Shown here one piece after another: positions 10,941-20,560 of a DNA stretch of 64,000 bases. Location: contig CP136061.1 of assembly GCA_032622095.1 (NCBI GenBank), positions 127,052,754-127,116,753 of the forward strand, written 5' to 3'. A model generated the notes under the pieces. The model was not told the DNA's origin. It did not search any database and saw only the letters and a program-made list of their open reading frames with translations. This stretch comes from Siphonodentalium dalli. Its lineage: Eukaryota > Mollusca > Scaphopoda > Gadilida > Siphonodentaliidae. Position 1 is the first letter of the stretch, and each line of letters begins with the position of its first letter. The position numbers and the translations under genes are program-made.

Positions 10941-11693
10941 TTGCATGCGCTGAGCGGTTTCCAGTCGGCCCATTGTGTTAGCTGGACTCTCCATGCTAAC
11001 AGGGGTCGGTTGGAAGTGGTTTTGGATATCCAGGTCACCCCGGTAGAACCCTCTACCGGCCAGGGCCTGGATGGACCGACCGGACTCCACCGGTCCGGGG
11101 CTTACCAGACCAGCTGCAAATCCACCGGGGAGAAGAAGACCAAGACACACTCAAAACGCCACAGGGACGCCGACAGAAGGACCAAGTGGAAACGAGGAAC
11201 TGAGAGACGCCCAGTTCCCTCCCACTTGGCCTCCGGTCCAGAAGATCGGCATGCGGCTGAAGCCACCATCACCAGCAGGGACAGGGACGCCGAAGCCATT
11301 CCGGGTGTCCCGGTCGTCGACGAGGACAGCGGAAATGGGGATACCGACGTCACCACGGACGTCCCCGCCGCTGTCTTCAACGTGGAGATGGCAACACCAC
11401 CCAACCAGTCTCCATCAGGGGCGGAATATACCATCTCCGTCCCTGCGACGCCGAGATACCTGGAGAGACCGGCGTCGCCCACAGAAGATGGAGAAGCAGA
11501 AAAGATCTCAAAAACTACGAACGCCCAGACAGATGAATTTGACAGATTTATGGCAGAGCACAAGCTATGGAAAGAAGAGCAACGGCGTAAAAACCAACAA
11601 CAACAACTACTACTACATCAGTTTAGACATACAACATCACCTCCATTTTCTAGTGAGAAACAAGTCAAAAAGAAGAAAAGAAAATATTTGTAA
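10941..11693 (+). CDS. Hypothetical protein frame, charged and basic, possible terminal exon
   Basis: I do not recognise the family. The open frame of 250 codons stands out because it is far more GC-rich than its flanks and uses varied codons. By residue: 55-95 is a basic stretch rich in Lys, Arg, Thr and His; 95-185 is rich in Pro, Thr, Ser and Asp, with acidic DEDSGNGDTD; 190-225 reads DEFDRFMAEHKLWKEEQRRK, probably helical or coiled coil, then QQQQLLL; the end KKKKRKYL looks like a nuclear localisation signal. Translation ends at TAA 11691. The ATG at 10941 is only the first in frame; a splice acceptor inside the frame would move the start. An overlapping frame at 11071-11727 is also open but has a less protein-like composition. 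It could be the last exon of a host gene, or an ORF of a mobile element. Function unknown. Confidence 0.4.
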   Translation: MHALSGFQSAHCVSWTLHANRGRLEVVLDIQVTPVEPSTGQGLDGPTGLHRSGAYQTSCKSTGEKKTKTHSKRHRDADRRTKWKRGTERRPVPSHLASGPEDRHAAEATITSRDRDAEAIPGVPVVDEDSGNGDTDVTTDVPAAVFNVEMATPPNQSPSGAEYTISVPATPRYLERPASPTEDGEAEKISKTTNAQTDEFDRFMAEHKLWKEEQRRKNQQQQLLLHQFRHTTSPPFSSEKQVKKKKRKYL

Positions 11694-11735
11694 AAATTGT
11701 TTCTTTTTTTTATGTATATCAAATTAAAGGCATAC

Positions 11736-12130
11736 ATACAAGGGCGGATCCAAGGGCGCCCCCCCCCCCCATATTTTCGCCAGAGCAAGGCATTTTTGCG
11801 AGGTGTCCTGGCGCCATTTGTCTCGGGCGCCCGAAGATTCCGCACTGAATATTGCTAACGTGCATGCAAATACAGCAGTTTATATGTTTTACATTACTCA
11901 AACGTATAGTTTTTTTTAACTGTGGGTTGAAATGACTTCAATTTGGTATTCCACGCGATATGTATAGCCATCCAAGGGGCGAATCCAGCATCCCGAAATG
12001 AAGGCCCGCGGGCTATTTTTCGCCATGCAAAGCAAACAATTTCTGCGACATTTTGTATCGGAGTGTCGGAAAATATCTCGCCCGGCGCCAAGTTTTGGGC
12101 GCCCGAAGTTTCAACACTGAATATTTCTAT
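11736..12130. repeat. Two diverged copies of a GGGCGCCCGAAG-containing repeat
   Basis: About 11740-11860 and 11965-12130 share, in order, CCAAGGG(G)CG, TATTTTTCGCCA, TTTGCGA, GGCGCCA, GGGCGCCCGAAG and CACTGAATATT. The first copy holds a run of about 14 C near 11760. The GC level is high, and the repeat starts just after the 10941-11693 frame. Confidence 0.75.
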
Positions 12131-12538
12131 CAAAAATAAATATAGCAATTCTAAAAGTGGAATCAAAATTTAGACAATTCCATCTACATATATGTAAAGA
12201 ACAAATGAATGATAAACATGAGTCGTCTACAGTGCACTCTAGGTTATACAATGTAGTCCGATCAACGCCCGGACTATAAAACGCACTGGCGGCAGTATCA
12301 TCGTAAAGAGATTATCTAAAGGCACATATACGCCATACTACTATATGGTACACATGTACCGTACATAGTATATTTTCGAATTATTATAGAAATACATTGC
12401 TGGTTCGTTTCCAATGGTATATATACATGGCATTTAAAATTGGTTATATCTTCCATCACATGTTGTGCCACCCTAATTGGAACAAATGTGTGATAACAAG
12501 ACATCTTCAGGTCACGACAAATACGCATCTGCCATTGC
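12131..12538. other. No gene recognised
   Basis: AT-rich spacer. A diverged AGAGATTATCTAAAGGCAC near 12305 resembles the end of the neighbouring MITE. Nothing else was seen. Confidence 0.5.
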
Positions 12539-13068
12539 TTAAAGATGGATTATCTCTTTAAATAACAAATTTGAAATAGTTGCGTGGGTATAAAATAAAA
12601 AATATGAACTGAAGACCCCTGTCCGGAAAGGCTTCTATCAATTAATATTGATTTTATTTCGAATATTTTATCGGGACCTTTTATTTGTCTATTTTTAGAA
12701 CAGACCATTCGGGTGATACCATATAGCGATAGAGAGCATTAGCCTGTTCCTATGGCTACGTACCGAACGTCAAATGTCCCAGATTGATTGGTTGTATTGT
12801 TTTATTCCATAGTTATAAGCGATAATGAGTATAATTAACGTTTATTTGTGACAAAATTACACAATAAAATTTCTGGTCTCTGTTAAAAGTAACCACTATA
12901 TTGTTCGTTAGCTAGACAACCACACCTTTTTAGACCAGAAAATATTCGAAATAAAATTAATATTAATCGATAGAAGCATTTCCGGACAGGAGTCTTCGAT
13001 TGAGATCTAATATTTTTTATCCCGGTAACTATATAATACATGTTTACAAAGAGATAATCCACCTTTAA
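12539..13068. mobile_element. TTAA-flanked MITE, type 2 (530 bp)
   Basis: The element begins TTAA/AGATGGATTATCTCTTT and ends AAAGAGATAATCCACCT/TTAA. The inverted ends continue inward with GTCCGGAAAGGCTTCTATC on the left and its diverged complement near 12975 on the right, and ATTTCGAATATTTT with its complement near 12940. TTAA duplication is typical of piggyBac-type insertion, so this is a probable non-autonomous relative. It carries no coding sequence. The long terminal arms make it hairpin-forming. Confidence 0.75.
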
Positions 13069-14065
13069 TACAAAAAAAGTCTGACACGAACTCGTCCTTC
13101 AAAACATCGGTTTCCATGTGTCGTTATCGTCATTAGTCAGTTGATTGGCTGAACATATATTTATTCATAACCCAAACATTTACACAACAGATATTAATTT
13201 ACATACAATATTTTAATTAACATTATGGATGCAACCAGAATGTAGATGAATAGGGGATTGGAATACTAGTTAATCAGTTCCGTGTCAGATATTTTTTGGT
13301 GAAAACTGTGTTTATACTAAATAAAACGAGTACGTGATTGGAGTGTGATCGGACCACCCGTTTGGCTTGTATTGGTGACTTATTTTGGTGTATCATGAAG
13401 CTGATGGCTATATATTAGAAGTAAAACTGAAAAAATCAGCATGGCCAATGGAGGAATTAAGTGGTTGGATAGATGCATTGTATTACCAGCCGAAACACCT
13501 CTATACTAGTACTGTCTAGACGCCATGATTTTGCGATTATTCATTCTGAATTACAAAATATTCTCCCATGCACCAGCCCAAACCATATAATAGGCGACCC
13601 GGTGATTCCGGGACTTATCCACGGGCATGTCCGGTGCGCCAAAATCGTCATGTCGCCCAGATAATTCACATTTGCACAGACTTTCAGAAGATAAGTTCAC
13701 TGTTCAAAGAAGCTTTGATCTTCCATCACTAACCCTCCATATATAGTATACCGTAATTGTACTGAATGTTATTGTCACACGTTCCATATATATAGGCCTA
13801 ATATAAAGCAATATAAACAGGGTCCAGAACACAGGAAAACGCGTCGTTTTGAATGTAGTATACGCAAAATTTCCCGGGACACCCACCTACGAGAAGGGGG
13901 TTAAACCCCCTCTCGTGATCTCCCCCACTCGCCGCTTCGCGAGTATATATATAATAATACATAGCGCCCCCCTTCAAATTTACTGGATCCGGTTGCAAAA
14001 TCAATTTGTGTTTATGAAATAGATTTCCGACGGGGTAAAAATCATTCCGGCCAAAAGTTTGGCCC
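13069..14065. other. No gene recognised
   Basis: AT-rich sequence with a C-rich patch at 13880-13970 (CCCCCTCTCGTGATCTCCCC). The open frames here, including minus 13798-14187 which runs into a half MITE, lack support. Confidence 0.45.
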
Positions 14066-14153
14066 GAGAGCTTTCCGATGAATGGCAACAAGCCATATTT
14101 CCGACTAAATCCTGAAAAGTTACCCATAATTCTGCTGTGGTATTCAATAATAC
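14066..14153. mobile_element. Half copy of the CAGT hairpin MITE
   Basis: It matches the right half of the complete copies: GAGAGCTTTCCGATGAATGG, AACAAGCCATATTTCCGACT, AAATCCTGAAAAGTTACCCA, TAATTCTGCTGTGG, then a degenerate ATACAG end. The left half is absent, so this is a truncated or deleted copy. Confidence 0.85.
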
Positions 14154-14526
14154 AGAAATGCAATTTGAATGCCAGTTCTGGAAACACTAAAACAACTTGA
14201 TGATTAATTGAAGCCGCAAATTATATTTAGTAAAATGCATGGTCGCTTTTCGCTTCGGTATTCACTGCATGTTTATCTCTTTGTAAAATGTGACATATTG
14301 TTAAAGACATATTATGGACTTTTTAGGGTGCATGAAACTGATAAGTTAGTACTCGGGCTGATAAGTTAGTATACCAACCTGGAGAAAATAGCATTCTACT
14401 AACATCGTCGAAAAGTTTCAAGAAATCTACCATACCAGTGATACCACATCATCTGAACTACGCTCAATTGTAAATATTTACATCTGGATTCGGGACGCAA
14501 CTATCGGCGGTAAACAAACACATATG

Positions 14527-14682
14527 TTTTCGCCATCGAGAGATATTGTATTTAATTAATATATCAGAATGACGGTGTGTGTTTTGTCAATTTGGATTAA
14601 TATTCGTCAAAATAACCACTTTGAGCAAGATCATACTCCATTTCTATCTGATCACCCTACCGAAGTGTTTCACATCATTGTA
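14527..14682. repeat. Dispersed repeat, partner of 37424-37583
   Basis: It shares with 37424-37583 the ordered blocks TTTCGCCATCGAGAG, GAATGACGGTGTGTG, TTGTCAATTTGGAT, CTTTGA(G/A)CAAGATCAT and GGAGTGTTTCACATCA-like bases. It lies in the same orientation and is diverged. Both copies lie near AT-rich open frames that are not convincing genes. Confidence 0.75.
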
Positions 14683-14893
14683 ATGTCATGAGCAATAAAT
14701 AGTTCAGATTAGTTCACGAAACTGTAAAGAGCGTTCCTTGTAATGGATAAAGAGCGTTAGTCCAACTCATGTATAAACACAAAGTCGAAAACAGTTGGAA
14801 ACGATTATCGTGGGCTTTTAAAAAGATAATGGGATCAAATAAAAATGTACAATTCTCATTCTTGTGTACGCAATCCCGACCGGATATATATGA

Positions 14894-15098
14894 ACAGTAA
14901 TGCTCTAAATAATCGACCCCTTAACCACAACATAATTATGGGTAACTTTTCAGGATTTAGTCGGAAATATGGCTTGTTGCCATTCATCGGAAAGCTCTCT
15001 TTCCGATGAATGGCAACATGCCATATTTCCGACTAAATCCTGAAAAGTTAACCATAATTCTGCTGTGGTTAAGGGGTCGATTATTTAGAGCGTTACTG
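14894..15098. mobile_element. CAGT-ended hairpin MITE, copy 1 (205 bp)
   Basis: The element starts CAGTAATGCTCTAAATAATC and ends with the complement GATTATTTAGAGCGTTACTG. The two halves pair almost perfectly through GTAACTTTTCAGGATTTAGT and CTTGTTGCCATTCATCGGAA to a loop of a few bases near 14997. Termini beginning CAGT and short length fit a Tc1/mariner-type MITE, though no transposase was seen. No gene inside. Confidence 0.9.
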
Positions 15099-15179
15099 TA
15101 ATATGTGTAACTTTTTATGGAGACGTCCACCTAGATTGGACTGGATAATATTTACACTATATATGATACTAGAAGGTGA

Positions 15180-15700
15180 CCCGACTTCGTCCGGGCTTTG
15201 ACCTTGAATTGTCCATTTTGAAGGTCAAGGTCAAGTGCGGTCACGATTTGACCAGTCCAAAAACACTGCCCGGACAAAAGTACCCGACAAACGTGCCCGT
15301 CGAAATCCATCCGGTTTTACCCGATTTGACCTTGATTGATCATTTTGAAGGTCAAGGTCTGGTCGGGTCACGATTGGACCCGTCCAAAACAATCAGTGGA
15401 CAAAACTAACCCCACGTATCAAATTTCGTCGAAATCCCATCAAAATTGGCAATTTGACCTTGAAGTTACCCGATTTCAAGGTCAAGGTCACGTCGCACGG
15501 ACAGATGAATATGCTTATGAGACTCGCCATAAGAAAGTAACCCCACATACCAAGTTTCATCGAAATCCCGTGATATTCGGGCGTTTGACCTTGAAATGAC
15601 CCGATTTGAAGGTCAAGGTGACGTCGCACGGACAAATTAATATGCCTATGTTCGTCCCCGGCCGAAAATACCCCCACATACCAAGTTTCATCGAAATCGG
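15180..15700. repeat. Tandem array of four ~130-bp units with AAGGTCAAGGTCA motifs
   Basis: Units start near 15184, 15310, 15444 and 15580. Each has TTTGACCTTGAA, then about 10-20 bases on the complement-side motif TTGAAGGTCAAGGTCA, then CCCCACATACCAAGTTTCAT-like bases. TCAAGGTCA is the extended half-site bound by ERR/NR5A nuclear receptors, and it occurs in both orientations in each unit. Similar repeats are common in mollusc genomes, so a regulatory role is only a possibility. The open frames at 15176-15752 are translations of this array. Confidence 0.8.
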
Positions 15701-15790
15701 TTGGGACGTTTTCGAGTTCATCGCGAACACACACACAGACAAACAGACACACAGACAGACAGATCTTCCAAAATATATAATAGATATCAC
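15701..15790. repeat. Repeat tail with (AC/AG)n microsatellite
   Basis: After TTCATCGAAATCGGTTGGGA and TTTTCGAGTTCATCGCG comes a run of ACACACAGACAAACAGACA-type bases to about 15765. This is the usual end of the family of repeats that the array belongs to. Confidence 0.75.
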
Positions 15791-15794
15791 CAAT

Positions 15795-16041
15795 ATCGTC
15801 ATGATATACCCGAACCTACCAAACTATAAAGACATCCAAGGAAACTAATTTGCTATAACAATTAATAAAATACGACAAAAGCAAATATTTGTGGAACCAA
15901 ATTATTTTTGGTTTTATTACAGAAACTGATGGTAGTACCACCTTTGAAGAAAACAATATGAGGAACCAAATGAAGAAAACATTTAGATAGAACCAAATGA
16001 GGAACATAATGAAACTATTTATTTCTATATTATGGTTCTAC
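15795..16041. repeat. Dispersed repeat segment shared with 16805-16925, then AT-rich filler
   Basis: CCCGAACCTACCAAACTATA and GGAAACTAATTTGCTATAA here recur at about 16815-16885. The rest, to 16041, is AT-rich with ACCAAAT/GGAACCAAAT repeats and no gene. Confidence 0.6.
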
Positions 16042-16554
16042 TTTAGAGGCACGGACGGCGTTCGTTGCAGAAATATTCATATTTGTTCAAATCGCCATCA
16101 ACAGAAGGAATATTAAAATATGTATAGTTTTGTTCATATGCCAAACATAATCAGCGCGTAAATAGTATATTGTCGTCAAGACGCACCGTTATGTACGCAA
16201 ACAAGAGCCTGATCGTGTTACATAAGTTGTGCTTCTGTTTACATAACACAGCGCAATTATATTGGTTAATCACATACAAATGATATAAACGCTCTTTATT
16301 ATTTCCATATCAGTAAAACAGTAACAAATAACGCTCTTTATGTTTACCATATCCAGGAAACGTAATTTTTTTGGCTTTTGTTTACATAACAAAGCAAACA
16401 AAATTGACAATAACATACTGTTTATGCCATATTTCTGATTGGTGTAAGAACAAGGTCTGTCGATATTTTACTATTCTTTCTGTTTATGACGGTTTTTGAC
16501 GGAGATGAATATTTTAACAGCATACCCACCGCCAACGCCGCCCGTATCTTTAAA
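16042..16554. mobile_element. TTAA-flanked MITE type 1, copy A (about 513 bp)
   Basis: It starts AGGCACGGACGGCGTTCGTT and ends CGCCAACGCCGCCCGTATCT followed by TTTAA. It is closely similar to 45071-45600 along its whole length, for example CATATGCCAAACATAATCAG and GTAAATAGTATATTGTCGTC. Inside are two direct ACGCTCTTTAT motifs 42 bp apart (16289, 16331). Left TTAA is degraded to TTTAG. No coding sequence. Confidence 0.85.
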
Positions 16555-16689
16555 ACAAAACAAAAAACGGCCAGATGGGTTCTGATGTTTGTTGTGTCTA
16601 CATGACAAAATAATTATATAGAATCCTATATATTTGGTTCTATAGCAACAGAACCGCGATATTGTCTGAGTGTACAATGACGCTTCTCG

Positions 16690-16925
16690 ACCGGATATCT
16701 AGTTAATTTGTGTAACTCATTTAATGCGACTCCACCTAGATTGACCTGAACACTATATCAACACTATATATCACCGGGTCGTGATGATGTACCACACGAA
16801 TTCATCTGAACCCACATACGGGCAATTATCGATAACCCGAACCTACCGAACTATAGACGTCTGAGGAAACTAATTTGCTATAAGTTCATAAGAAATGACA
16901 AAAACATGGCAGACGCAAATATTCC
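16690..16925. repeat. Second copy of the 15098-15890 flank, lacking the AAGGTCA array
   Basis: GTGTAACT...CCACCTAGATTG...ACACTATATAT here matches 15105-15165, and CCCGAACCTACCGAACTATA...GGAAACTAATTTGCTATAA matches 15805-15860. The AAGGTCA array that lies between these blocks in the first copy is absent here, replaced by about 50 bases. This gives a natural with/without comparison for the array. Confidence 0.65.
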
Positions 16926-17474
16926 CACCGCCACCATGGGTCCGTCGTTTATTGAGTGTCGTCGAAGATATATAGGATCTCCCCGGAAGCGAACGATTAG
17001 TGTTTTCCGATATTCGATATCGATATTCGATATTAAAGAAAGCGTATATATTGTCTGAAGTGTATGCTTATTGCGACACGTTTGATGAGTCATATATATA
17101 TCTAGATCACATGACAATATTATATGTACCTAATCTCATATACCGCGAGACCAAGGTGAGAAGAAACCAGACAAGCGGTGAAATTTTATGACGAGTGTAT
17201 ATATAGTTTACTATTATGCATCGGATGCGAAAGAATATCGACTGAACAATGCCTGGGCCTAGGTTGCTTGCGCAACGATCCTTCGAGACACGGTCACATA
17301 TTATTATATAGCGCGAGTTGCCTCTGACACGATCTTTACTTAACTATAATTGATCTTATTTGGAAAACGTTAACAGATAACAGCAAATATACACGTATCA
17401 ATATACTATAGCTGCATTAAACAGGTTCCCTTCGGGTACCACCTTTTAAAAAACAATTAGAAATTTAAAATGCG
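16926..17474. other. No gene recognised
   Basis: Contains a small perfect palindrome ATATTCGATATCGATATTCG near 17010. AT-rich otherwise, without supported genes. Confidence 0.5.
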
Positions 17475-17577
17475 GCGCATATTTTAATCTTAGACAGACG
17501 GCGGCACCTATGGGCACGAAGCGCACATTTTAATCTTAGACAGACGGCGGCCCCAATGGGCACGAAGCCAACATTTT
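17475..17577. repeat. 46-bp tandem duplication
   Basis: Units 17475-17520 and 17521-17566 share TTTTAATCTTAGACAGACGG, CGGC and ATGGGCACGAA, differing at a few bases. A third partial copy starts GCCAACATTTT. Purpose unknown. Confidence 0.85.
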
Positions 17578-18380
17578 GATCGTTTAAACAATTCAATTTA
17601 AAAAACCAAAACCCAAAAATTTATATTAATTTTTTTTTTTTTATATTGAACTCCATACTCATTTTAACAAAAGATGCTTGCGTTTTGTCAAGCAGCTCGA
17701 AAGCAGAAAAGTCCATGCAATGTATTCATGTACAAGTAAAGGTGAGTTGTTACATCCATTATACATAAATACAGGTTGTGTGTTGACGAATTCCAACTGG
17801 AGAAACAGCTCCCAAACACGAACAGTTTGTTATAAAACTGTGCAATATATGTAAACATCACCGTGAACGTTTCCGGTGCGTCGGACGCGGGATGATTGCT
17901 GGAAAAGGGCTGCTATTAAATGTAATTACCAGCCGTGTCTATGGTAATCACGCGGGAATCAATGCAAGACTATTAATCCCCGGCCCGTACTCCAACCGAA
18001 GATATGACAATCACGATTTGGCTCACACTGGATGCGGGATTATTTACGGTGGAAATAAAGGGGGGAAAAGTGAATCTCCCCACTACGAGCTCAGAAGATG
18101 ATGTACTAGGATAGCTTTGTCTGTAGTAATCGCTTATTCTTCAACAAGCAAAACAATCCCACAATTTACAACTCTATCGACATTTCTATTGCGCTAAACG
18201 CCATTATATTATACCAAAAGCCAAGACTTTTCTCTAAACAATATTGTTGTTACGATTGAGTCCACGTGACCATTATTGTCTGTATCAAGTTTGATAAATC
18301 ATATCAGCGTCACCATAACCCCACTTTCTTTACAAAATGGATTCTCTCCCACACAGTTGTATATAAGTATTGGAATGGTC
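17578..18380. other. No gene recognised
   Basis: A poly-T run lies near 17630. The 69-codon frame at 17892-18101 has fair composition (GKGLLLNVITSRVYGNHAG) but no homology by eye and no splice context, so I leave it uncalled. Confidence 0.4.
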
Positions 18381-18600
18381 GATCATTCATTTTTTTGGAG
18401 GGATGTTCAGAACGTGTAAGCATGCAGACGACAAGAGATAAATAAGTACATAAAGTTCGTATTGATTGGTGGGAAATGTTCAGTTAATAAGTTCAACAAA
18501 CAACCTATTGTTGAACTTATTATCTGAATATTTCCTAAGGGGACTCCTCGCCAATGAGTATAGTTCGTATAGAAATGGCTAACTGGGACCAAACTTTCTT
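18381..18600. mobile_element. GTTCAACAAAC hairpin family, copy 1
   Basis: Core hairpin at about 18465-18540: GGGAAATGTTC, AATAAGTTCAACAAAC, short loop, GTTGAACTTATTATC, GAATATTTCCTAAGGGG. Flanking bases (GACGACA before, CAATGAGTATAGTTCGTATAGAA after) recur at the other copies. The shared flanks show a longer repeat unit with a hairpin inside it. Confidence 0.75.
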
Positions 18601-18956
18601 CCCAGTCTCGCTGTTCATTAAATATTGTCTTGCCATTGCGAATTATTACATATAAAGCTGACATTTCCATGATATAACTAAATTTCGTTGAATAATCTGT
18701 ATCTTTTAAATGAATGCATCAGAATTGATGGCATTAAATTGAATATATGTTTAGTGTCATTTCTGGATCAGTTAGTAATCCAATGACAATCAATTGCAAC
18801 GCAATCAACATATATTCTAAATATAGCACTCAGATATCCAGAATATAGCCTATATTCGTATAGGTTCACTCTATTCGGATACGTCAGATCCCAGTCCAAA
18901 TGGTGGAGTATCCCGCCACACTGAAGGCATGTGCATTGGTAGATCATGCCATTAAT

Positions 18957-19053
18957 CACTACTCTGGCTAACGCCCATAGAGATCATATTGCACCAGTAC
19001 AAAACCTTGGAACTTTTTGAAGTTTTGACAGGGAACCTAATAAAGTCGAAAAA
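18957..19053. repeat. Outer left arm of a foldback (partner 19846-19945)
   Basis: TCTGGCTAACGCCCATAGAG, ACCAGTACAAAACCTTGGAA and CTTTTTGAAGTTTTGACAGG occur here and, as reverse complement with a few changes, at 19846-19945. The loop between the arms holds two other elements (19054-19555 and 19556-19842). Confidence 0.8.
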
Positions 19054-19555
19054 TTAAAGGTACGGTTGGCCTTGGCGGTGGGTATCCTGTGAAAATATCT
19101 CCACGCGTCAAAAACCGCCACAAACAGAAAGAACATCAAAATGTAGATAGACTTTGTCCGTATACAAATAAGAAATATCGCATAAACAGTATGTTATGGT
19201 CATATGTTTGACCATTGTTATGTAAACAAATGCATAAAAAGTTACTTTTCTGGTGTTTGTTTATATTATGATGGTAAACATAAAGAGCGTTCTTTGTTGG
19301 TGAATACCTGATATGGAACTAATAAAGAGCGTTTATGCCATTTGTGTGTGATTAGCCAGTAGCATTGTGCTGTCTTCTGAAACACAATCAGGCTCTTGCT
19401 TAGGTAAAATATAGTAGGTCTTTATGATAACTTGCTGTTTACACGATGTTCGTGGTATATATGAACGGAACTGTATGCGTTTTAATGTTTTTCTGTTTAC
19501 GGTGTTTGGAACAAATATGAATATTTTCGACAATTAAGGCCGCACGTGCCTTTAA
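19054..19555. mobile_element. TTAA-flanked MITE type 1, copy D (reverse orientation, 502 bp)
   Basis: It begins TTAA/AGGTACGGTTGGCCTTGGCG and ends CCGCACGTGCCT/TTAA. Relative to copy C (47593-48082) it is the reverse complement: GTTTGACCATTGTTATGTAA, ATTAGCCAG and TTCTGTTTACGGTG all match. Two AAAGAGCGTT motifs lie inside (about 19279 and 19325). Confidence 0.85.
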
Positions 19556-19842
19556 AGCGGGGAATATATTTCTCAGTTATTATCTGTTCCTTAATAATGT
19601 ACTTCACAGTAGGTGAAGGTCCCAACTCGAATGTTCACGACTTAAGTGAATTTGTTATCGATTTGGCTTTGCGTCGTTTACAATTATGGAATTTCTCCTG
19701 GGTAATTAATTCGATGTGTATTGCAATATCGGCTCACAAATGTCAGAGAAAAGCATGCATTTTTGAGTTACGACATTCACCTACAGTGAAGTATATAACT
19801 ATGGAACAGATATAAACTAAGAAATATATTCCCCGCGTTATT
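19556..19842. mobile_element. Inner TIR element (about 287 bp)
   Basis: It begins GCGGGGAATATATTTCTCAG and ends with the complement CTAAGAAATATATTCCCCGC; pairing goes on through ATTATCTGTTCC and TACTTCACAGTAGGTGAA on the left. It abuts the TTAA of copy D. The 89-codon frame at 19546-19815 simply reads across this element and is not called. Confidence 0.75.
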
Positions 19843-19845
19843 ATT

Positions 19846-19945
19846 TCAACTTTATAAGGTTCCCAGTAAAAACTTCAAAAAGTTCCAAGGTTTTGTATTG
19901 GTGGATTATGATCTCTATACGGGCGTTAGCCAGAGTAGAGATTCT
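19846..19945. repeat. Outer right arm of the 18957-19945 foldback
   Basis: Reverse complement of 18957-19053, with AAAACTTCAAAAAGTTCCAA and ATACGGGCGTTAGCCAGAGT as anchors. See the left arm for the nested content. Confidence 0.8.
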
Positions 19946-20159
19946 TGCGACCGCATGATCTAGTGCATTGGATAAGAAGTTATATAAGTTAGTCGATAGT
20001 TTCAAATCGATTTGCCCGGTAGTAACAGAGTGATGCGAACTCAACATAACGTCATCACTCAGAGTAAAGCACCTGTAACTTGTAAAGTGAATTTTAACCC
20101 TTCCTATATATACGAAATAGATTCTCCACTAAGTTTTAAAAGAATACATATATGAATGG

Positions 20160-20310
20160 TATATTATTCATCTGGAGGGTTTTTCGGGGAAAATAAGCTG
20201 ACGACAGAAAATGAAAGTGCAGAAGGATATGTATGTATAAGTTCAACAAACATATAGGTCGTTTGTTGAACTTATTATATGAACATGTCCTATACGGGAT
20301 AACTCCTCAT
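20160..20310. mobile_element. GTTCAACAAAC hairpin family, copy 2
   Basis: ATAAGTTCAACAAACATATA / GGTCGTTTGTTGAACTTATT at about 20237-20280, followed by GAACATGTCCTATACGGGAT. Preceded by GACGACAGAAAATGAAAGTG. The same layout as copy 1. Confidence 0.75.
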
Positions 20311-20334
20311 ATACTCTTATAAATATTTGCAACA

Positions 20335-20560
20335 CATTTTCTATTTTCTCGAGTGCTTCACCGACGACATAGAGAAGAACACATAATACAAGCGCGTTGG
20401 GATTCTATTCATTAGTGGCAAATGTTCAGGTAATAAGTTCAACCTATTGTCGTTTGTTGAACTTATTGAACTTATTATCCGAACATTTCCTATAATGGAA
20501 TTAATTATTCGTAAATGAGTATTTAGTATAGAATGATAGAATGGGTTAACAACCGTATCT
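20335..20560. mobile_element. GTTCAACAAAC hairpin family, copy 3
   Basis: GCAAATGTTCAGGTAATAAG...GTCGTTTGTTGAACTTATTG, in which the right arm has an internal duplication GAACTTATTGAACTTATTAT, then CCGAACATTTCCTATAATGG and TGAGTATTTAGTATAGAATG. It lies only 30 bp after copy 2 in the same orientation. Confidence 0.75.

Noticed and set aside
13798-14187. 129-codon minus-strand frame
   Set aside because: A third of it is the half copy of a hairpin MITE, and the rest has no recognisable feature.
15176-15848. Several overlapping frames on both strands
   Set aside because: All lie in the AAGGTCA tandem array and its microsatellite tail.
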